Shown here: piece after piece, positions 5,773 to 8,817 of the stretch
How the letters are laid out: each line of letters opens with the position of its first letter
How positions within the stretch are numbered: the first letter of the stretch is position 1
Source of the DNA: Bacilli bacterium
GTDB lineage: Bacteria; Bacillota_I; Bacilli_A; RF39; UBA660
Direction of reading: 5' to 3'
Assembly (NCBI GenBank): GCA_028684735.1
Contig: JAQUFI010000057.1
Span: forward strand, 1-8,817
DNA: 8,817 nt
The notes under the pieces: model-generated
The model's input: only the letters and a program-made list of their open reading frames with translations
What the model was told of the DNA's origin: nothing
Database searches by the model: none
Position numbers and translations under genes: made by a program

Positions 5773-6354
5773 TTAAATCGTTCTTTCAATCTTATTGTAT
5801 ATTTCGTCTTTTCCTAATTTAGTAACATTAGAGAATAAAACAAAATCATCACCAACAACTAATTCCAATTCATCTAAAATAATATTTCTTTGTTTTTGAT
5901 GAACAGTCATACTTAATTTATCAGCTTTCGTTGCTACAATCGTAACAGGAATTTTATAATGTTTTAAAAAGTTATACATCATAATATCATCATTATTAGG
6001 TTTATGTCTAAAATCAATTAACATAAAGACTTGTTTTAAATTCTTTCTACTTGTTAGATAATCTTCCATCATTAAACCAAATTTTTTCTGAATCTTTTTA
6101 CTTATATTAGCATACCCATATCCTGGAGCATCCACTAAATAAAAGGTTTCATTTACTAAATAAAAGTTAATGGTCTGGGTTTTACCTGGATTTGATGAAG
6201 TTCGTGCATAGTTCTTACGATTAATAAGAGTATTAATAAAACTACTCTTACCAACATTAGATCTTCCAACTAGTAAAAATTCTGGTTTGTCATCAGTTGG
6301 ATATTGACTTCGTCTGACTGCACTAATAGTCATCTCCACATTATCAATTTTCAT
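5773..6354 (-). CDS. ysxC: Ribosome biogenesis GTP-binding protein EngB (YsxC)
   Basis: 193 aa, close to the 195 aa of Bacillus YsxC, and collinear throughout. GTPase motifs: G1 GRSNVGKSS (30-38), switch I GKTQT (57-61), G3 DAPG (75-78), G4 TKAD (142-145) and the FSNVTKLGKDE region (174-184) as G5. The family is known for assembly of the large ribosomal subunit and is essential in many Bacillota. The ATG at 6354 has AGGTGA 5 nt upstream. It is the first gene after a perfect consensus promoter and heads the unit engB, 156-aa gene, der. In many Bacillota ysxC follows lon; here it does not. Confidence 0.97.
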   Translation of the reverse strand: MKIDNVEMTISAVRRSQYPTDDKPEFLLVGRSNVGKSSFINTLINRKNYARTSSNPGKTQTINFYLVNETFYLVDAPGYGYANISKKIQKKFGLMMEDYLTSRKNLKQVFMLIDFRHKPNNDDIMMYNFLKHYKIPVTIVATKADKLSMTVHQKQRNIILDELELVVGDDFVLFSNVTKLGKDEIYNKIERTI

Positions 6355-6389
6355 TCAATCACCTTCGCTTAAATTTAGAAAGCTGTTTT

Positions 6390-6418
6390 ATTATATCATT
6401 ATCATATTTTTTTGTCAA
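6390..6418 (-). promoter_or_regulatory. Housekeeping promoter of the engB-der unit
   Basis: TTGACA (6413-6418), 17-bp spacer and TATAAT (6390-6395), an exact consensus. Transcription would start near 6383, leaving a leader of about 28 nt before engB. A second TGATATAAT lies further upstream without a convincing -35. Confidence 0.92.
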
Positions 6419-6501
6419 AACAACATAAAAGATAACATAAATATTATATCATAATTTAACCTATATCCTTTAGCTTAAAGTTTTAATTGACAAAAATTGA
6501 C

Positions 6502-6524
6502 AAAAAAAAAGAATTATTTTTCTT
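6502..6524 (-). terminator. Weak intrinsic terminator at the end of ytxH
   Basis: The last ytxH codons and the stop form a 5-bp stem AAGAA/TTCTT (6520-6524 with 6509-6513) leading directly into nine T (6502-6510). The stem is short, but the design matches the terminator of the zinc-ribbon gene, and a new promoter begins about 85 bp later. Confidence 0.5.
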
Positions 6525-6936
6525 CTTTTTCTTCTTTTGTTTCTAGTTTAGCTAAAACTTCTTTCGTTACTTCAATTGCTTTTTCACGAATTGAAACAGC
6601 CGTTTTTTCTAACATAGGAGTTCCTTTTTCAACAGCATAATCAACTAATTCTTCAGCTTTCATTTGAATATCCTTAGCTTTCTTTTTGGCTATTTTTAAA
6701 ACCTTTTCTTTATCTAAGTCCGTTAATTCGTTTTTAATTTCGTAGACTTTTAACTCAATTGTTGCTTTAACTTCTTCAACATCGATATCTTGAATTTTTT
6801 GAAGCATATCATCTAAAAAGATTTTAAGTTCTTTTCTGGTTTCTTTACCTGATTTTGGAGCAAATAACATTCCTAATCCAGCACCAATTCCAGCTCCTAA
6901 TAATAACTTACCAAAACCACTTTTCTTTTTACCCAT
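6514..6936 (-). CDS. ytxH: YtxH domain protein
   Basis: 140 aa. The N-terminus carries the YtxH hallmark: a Lys-rich start, a short Gly-rich hydrophobic stretch (GAGIGAGLGMLFAP, 14-27) and SGKETRKEL (29-37). The rest is charged, helical and LEA-like, with repeated Lys/Glu segments. Family proteins are small, probably membrane-associated, and linked to general stress in Bacillus; the molecular role is unknown. The ATG at 6936 overlaps the end of the preceding gene by 8 nt, with GGAGG 9 nt upstream, so translation is likely coupled. The pairing with a DUF948 gene matches the B. subtilis ytxG-ytxH order. Confidence 0.88.
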   Translation of the reverse strand: MGKKKSGFGKLLLGAGIGAGLGMLFAPKSGKETRKELKIFLDDMLQKIQDIDVEEVKATIELKVYEIKNELTDLDKEKVLKIAKKKAKDIQMKAEELVDYAVEKGTPMLEKTAVSIREKAIEVTKEVLAKLETKEEKEEK

Positions 6937-7225
6937 CGTTTTCTTCCTCCTTTTTCTTTTTCTTTTTCTTACTAAATAAATTAGTAACTACATCAGTAAT
7001 CCTGTTGACAATTTTATCACTCATTGCTGATACAGCATCAGCTGTTGTATCAATAAGATTAAAAACACCATTCAATTTATTGACTTTGTCATTAACACCA
7101 TCAACTACTTTATCTACCTTACCTAATGTCTTAATCAATCTAATACCAAGTACTATTAATACTATTATTAGTATAATCAATAAAATATAGATTATGATTG
7201 GAAAAATACTATCTAAACACTCCAT
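6929..7225 (-). CDS. ytxG: DUF948 membrane protein, YtxG-like
   Basis: 98 aa with one N-terminal transmembrane helix (about 8-30, IIIYILLIILIIVLIVLG). A helical, coiled-coil-like stretch (about 35-85) follows, typical of DUF948, and a tail of seven consecutive Lys then Glu residues. The start ATG overlaps the stop of the preceding gene by one base (TAATG), with AGGAGG 7 nt upstream, so the genes are translationally coupled. B. subtilis YtxG belongs to this family and also precedes ytxH. The exact role is unknown; a membrane or envelope stress function is inferred from the family. Confidence 0.82.
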   Translation of the reverse strand: MECLDSIFPIIIYILLIILIIVLIVLGIRLIKTLGKVDKVVDGVNDKVNKLNGVFNLIDTTADAVSAMSDKIVNRITDVVTNLFSKKKKKKKEEENDG

Positions 7226-8004
7226 TATTCATCCTCCTTTTTATCATACATTGAATCAATTAAATTGAATAAATCATTTTCATTTAAATCTAGGGTATCA
7301 CCAAACTCTTCATCACTCTTTTGGTTATCTAAACCACTATATTCCTCTGATTGGGCCTCCAATTCTCTTAATAAATCCATCTCCATTGTATCTTCAACAC
7401 TAGTTTCATTAAAATTAGAATTGAAGTTTTCTGTTTCTAGTTCATCAAACATATCAATTTCCTTTTCTCTTGTTTCTTTTTCAATGATAATTGATGTCCT
7501 ACCAAATAAAGTTGTTTCTAATTCATCTTCTAAAGTTCCGTATGCTTTATTCCGAATATCATCAATTGTAACTTTATCGACATCATACATTAATGAGGTG
7601 CGAGTAACCTTCTTTTGATTTATCTCTTCTTTGTGATAATTCTTATCTAAAACTCCATAAATAGGCGAAATAATTGGTGACGGTTTAAAGATCTTCTTTT
7701 CCTCTTTAACAACTGCCCCTTTATTATATACTTCTCCTTTTTGGACATTTTTATGCTTAATTTCTCTCGTATTTACTAAAGTATCAAAATCCTTATCATC
7801 AAAAAAGATAACTTCCTTGAATTCCTTGTCCTTTTTTATTGGTTCCAAAGTTTCATGAATGACAGGTTCTTCTTTGTGAAAAACTTCCCTTTCTTTTTGC
7901 TCTTCAGGAGCTGGAATTTCCACTTTAATAACTTCTTTTTTAATAGGCTTTTCTTCTTCAATTTCCTCAATAAATAAATTCTTGATTTTATCAACTAATT
8001 TCAT
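7225..8004 (-). CDS. Acidic low-complexity protein with conserved short motifs
   Basis: 259 aa, highly charged and mostly disordered-looking, rich in Glu, Lys and Asp, with no membrane helix or signal peptide. A short N-terminal amphipathic segment (MKLVDKIKNLFIEEI) may bind a membrane or partner. Non-repetitive islands stand out: EVIFFDDKDFDTL (64-76), KPSPIISPIYGVLDKNY (107-123), SLMYDVDKVTIDDIRNKAYG (137-156) and an acidic C-terminus with DLFNLIDSMY. Such islands in a disordered chain usually act as docking motifs. The ATG at 8004 follows GAGGTGG, which overlaps the upstream stop codon; the 3' end overlaps ytxG by one base. I recognise the central motif type only vaguely from related low-GC Bacillota and cannot name a function. 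A scaffold at the envelope or division site is one guess. Confidence 0.8.
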   Translation of the reverse strand: MKLVDKIKNLFIEEIEEEKPIKKEVIKVEIPAPEEQKEREVFHKEEPVIHETLEPIKKDKEFKEVIFFDDKDFDTLVNTREIKHKNVQKGEVYNKGAVVKEEKKIFKPSPIISPIYGVLDKNYHKEEINQKKVTRTSLMYDVDKVTIDDIRNKAYGTLEDELETTLFGRTSIIIEKETREKEIDMFDELETENFNSNFNETSVEDTMEMDLLRELEAQSEEYSGLDNQKSDEEFGDTLDLNENDLFNLIDSMYDKKEDE

Positions 8005-8014
8005 TTATTCCACC

Positions 8015-8620
8015 TCATTCTTCTATCTCCTCAATATATTCAATAAAATTATTCGTTTCTTTTTTAGGTGTGAAAAGATCATATTTTTCTTCCTTATTAA
8101 TAAACAATTCGTCATCTAACATTATTTTTATGACATCACTATTAAACTTAATCGTAGACAATATATAAGTTGCATCTAAAACAACTTGATTAATATCTTT
8201 CTCTTCAACTAAAGCCTCTATTTTTGCATAATTATAAATGTATTTGATTAAATATAGATTGTCCACCTTATTTATCTCAAGAAACCCTTTTTTATTATTC
8301 ATATCGATTAATCTTGAATAATAAGCATCCTTCTGTTCCTCATAACTAAATTCTTTTTTATAATAATAACTTATAACATCAACATATAAATAATAATGAT
8401 TCCCATTAGAATATAATTTCTCATTATTTTCTCTGGTGTCAATATAACTGACCCCCCTGGGAATATAATATTTATAACCTTTACCAACCCGATTAAATAG
8501 CTTATTGTCCTTAGATAAGATGACATTAATAATATTATCAATATCATCAGTCTTTATTCTAACAACTGTACAACCAGTCAAAAGGAATATCACAAGTGTC
8601 AATACTATTAACTTTTTCAT
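8015..8620 (-). CDS. Predicted lipoprotein, function unknown
   Basis: 201 aa, beginning MKKLIVLTLVIFLLTGC: a Lys-Lys N-region, a hydrophobic core and lipobox LTGC with the lipidated Cys at 17. The mature part is mixed strand and helix with many Tyr, Lys, Asp and Asn residues, ending in an acidic tail (EYIEEIEE). I do not recognise the domain. I chose the ATG at 8620, with AGAGGG 5 nt upstream; the GTG at 8626 falls within the ribosome-site region. It is the first gene of the four-gene unit ending with ytxH; the next gene starts 10 bp after its TGA stop. This context suggests an envelope role, but that is inference only. Confidence 0.82.
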   Translation of the reverse strand: MKKLIVLTLVIFLLTGCTVVRIKTDDIDNIINVILSKDNKLFNRVGKGYKYYIPRGVSYIDTRENNEKLYSNGNHYYLYVDVISYYYKKEFSYEEQKDAYYSRLIDMNNKKGFLEINKVDNLYLIKYIYNYAKIEALVEEKDINQVVLDATYILSTIKFNSDVIKIMLDDELFINKEEKYDLFTPKKETNNFIEYIEEIEE

Positions 8621-8636
8621 AAACACCCTCTCCTCT

Positions 8637-8642
8637 ATTATA
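8637..8642 (-). promoter_or_regulatory. Candidate -10 element for the lipoprotein-ytxH unit
   Basis: TATAAT preceded by TGG (extended -10), with TATGAA at the -35 position (17-bp spacing). The leader would be only about 10 nt long. An alternative is TTGACG further upstream with TATATG as its -10. One of these probably drives the unit. Confidence 0.4.
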
Positions 8643-8700
8643 CCAAATTTTTACTATTTTTCATATATTATATCTTTTTTATTTCGTCAAAATATGTATA

Positions 8701-8817
8701 CTAGTTTTTGGTAACTTTAATTTTATAAATTCTTATTCCTTTTGATACAAATTTTTTTTCATATTCAGTAGGAATATTGTATTTAATATCATCATCATAT
8801 TAATCTAAAGAGATATT
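8701..8817 (-). pseudogene. trmB: 3' end of tRNA (guanine-N7) methyltransferase gene with in-frame stop
   Basis: The reading frame from the window edge gives NISLD, then TAA (8800-8802), then YDDDIKYNIPTEYEKKF and VSKGIRIYKIKV up to TAG (8701-8703). The typical TrmB C-terminus is SLDLHNS...N(I/V)MTEYExKFxxxGxxIY. The stop stands exactly where Leu is expected, so one T-to-A change from TTA would explain it. TrmB makes m7G46 in tRNAs. Loss of the TEYE segment would probably inactivate it. Alternatively it is a base-call error near a contig end; the conserved frame downstream argues for a very recent change or an error. Confidence 0.75.

Noticed and set aside
6855..7190. Plus-strand ORF of 111 codons opposite ytxG and ytxH
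   Set aside because: It is antisense to two coupled genes with good starts; its Phe run is the complement of the ytxG Lys tail.
7265..7618. Plus-strand Ser-rich ORF of 117 codons
   Set aside because: The Ser richness is the reverse complement of Glu/Asp/Asn-rich codons of the acidic protein; no ribosome site.
8011..8017. Possible mollicute code (TGA as Trp) suggested by the very low GC content
   Set aside because: Trp is TGG in the genes checked, TGA ends the lipoprotein next to a new ribosome site, and sporulation genes argue for the standard code.
8505..8714. Plus-strand ORF of 69 codons
   Set aside because: It spans the lipoprotein signal peptide region and the trmB end on the other strand, with no start signal.

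Overview
The window is AT-rich DNA from a spore-forming low-GC Bacillota. SpoIVA and SpoVIF homologues point to endospores. TTGACA/TATAAT promoters, strong Shine-Dalgarno sites, a T-box leader and a ytxG-ytxH pair are all typical of the phylum. Tryptophan is encoded by TGG and TGA is used as a stop, so the standard code fits. The composition would suit an Erysipelotrichia, Turicibacter or Haloplasma-like lineage, but the sequence alone does not fix the genus. Both ends look like contig ends: the left falls inside a tandem tRNA-Asn array and the right falls inside trmB.

Every protein gene is on the minus strand, so transcription runs from high to low coordinates. (1) 8817-8701: the 3' end of trmB, with an in-frame stop. 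(2) 8620-6514: a four-gene unit encoding a lipoprotein, an acidic low-complexity protein with conserved short motifs, a DUF948/YtxG-like membrane protein and a YtxH-like protein. It ends in a weak terminator built from the last codons. (3) 6418-3601: a textbook housekeeping promoter drives engB (ysxC), an unrecognised 156-aa gene and der (engA), which are ribosome-assembly GTPases around an unknown protein. spoVIF follows behind a terminator-like hairpin that also contains its ribosome binding site and overlaps a SigK-like promoter. (4) 3597-3361 on the plus strand: an apparent structured small RNA with its own promoter and strong terminator, convergent with spoVIF. (5) 3205-1657: spoIVA with a SigE-like promoter and its own terminator. 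(6) 1610-565: a zinc-ribbon, single-pass membrane protein with its own promoter and terminator. (7) 535-1: a housekeeping promoter, a complete T-box leader with an AAC (Asn) specifier, then three tandem tRNA-Asn genes.

Three arrangements stand out. The Asn-specific T-box lies directly in front of tRNA-Asn genes rather than an amino-acid gene. The apparent small RNA between spoVIF and spoIVA fits no family I recognise. At the spoVIF start, one short segment reads as terminator, ribosome-site lock and sporulation promoter at once. The window also couples mother-cell sporulation genes (spoIVA, spoVIF) with housekeeping GTPase genes.
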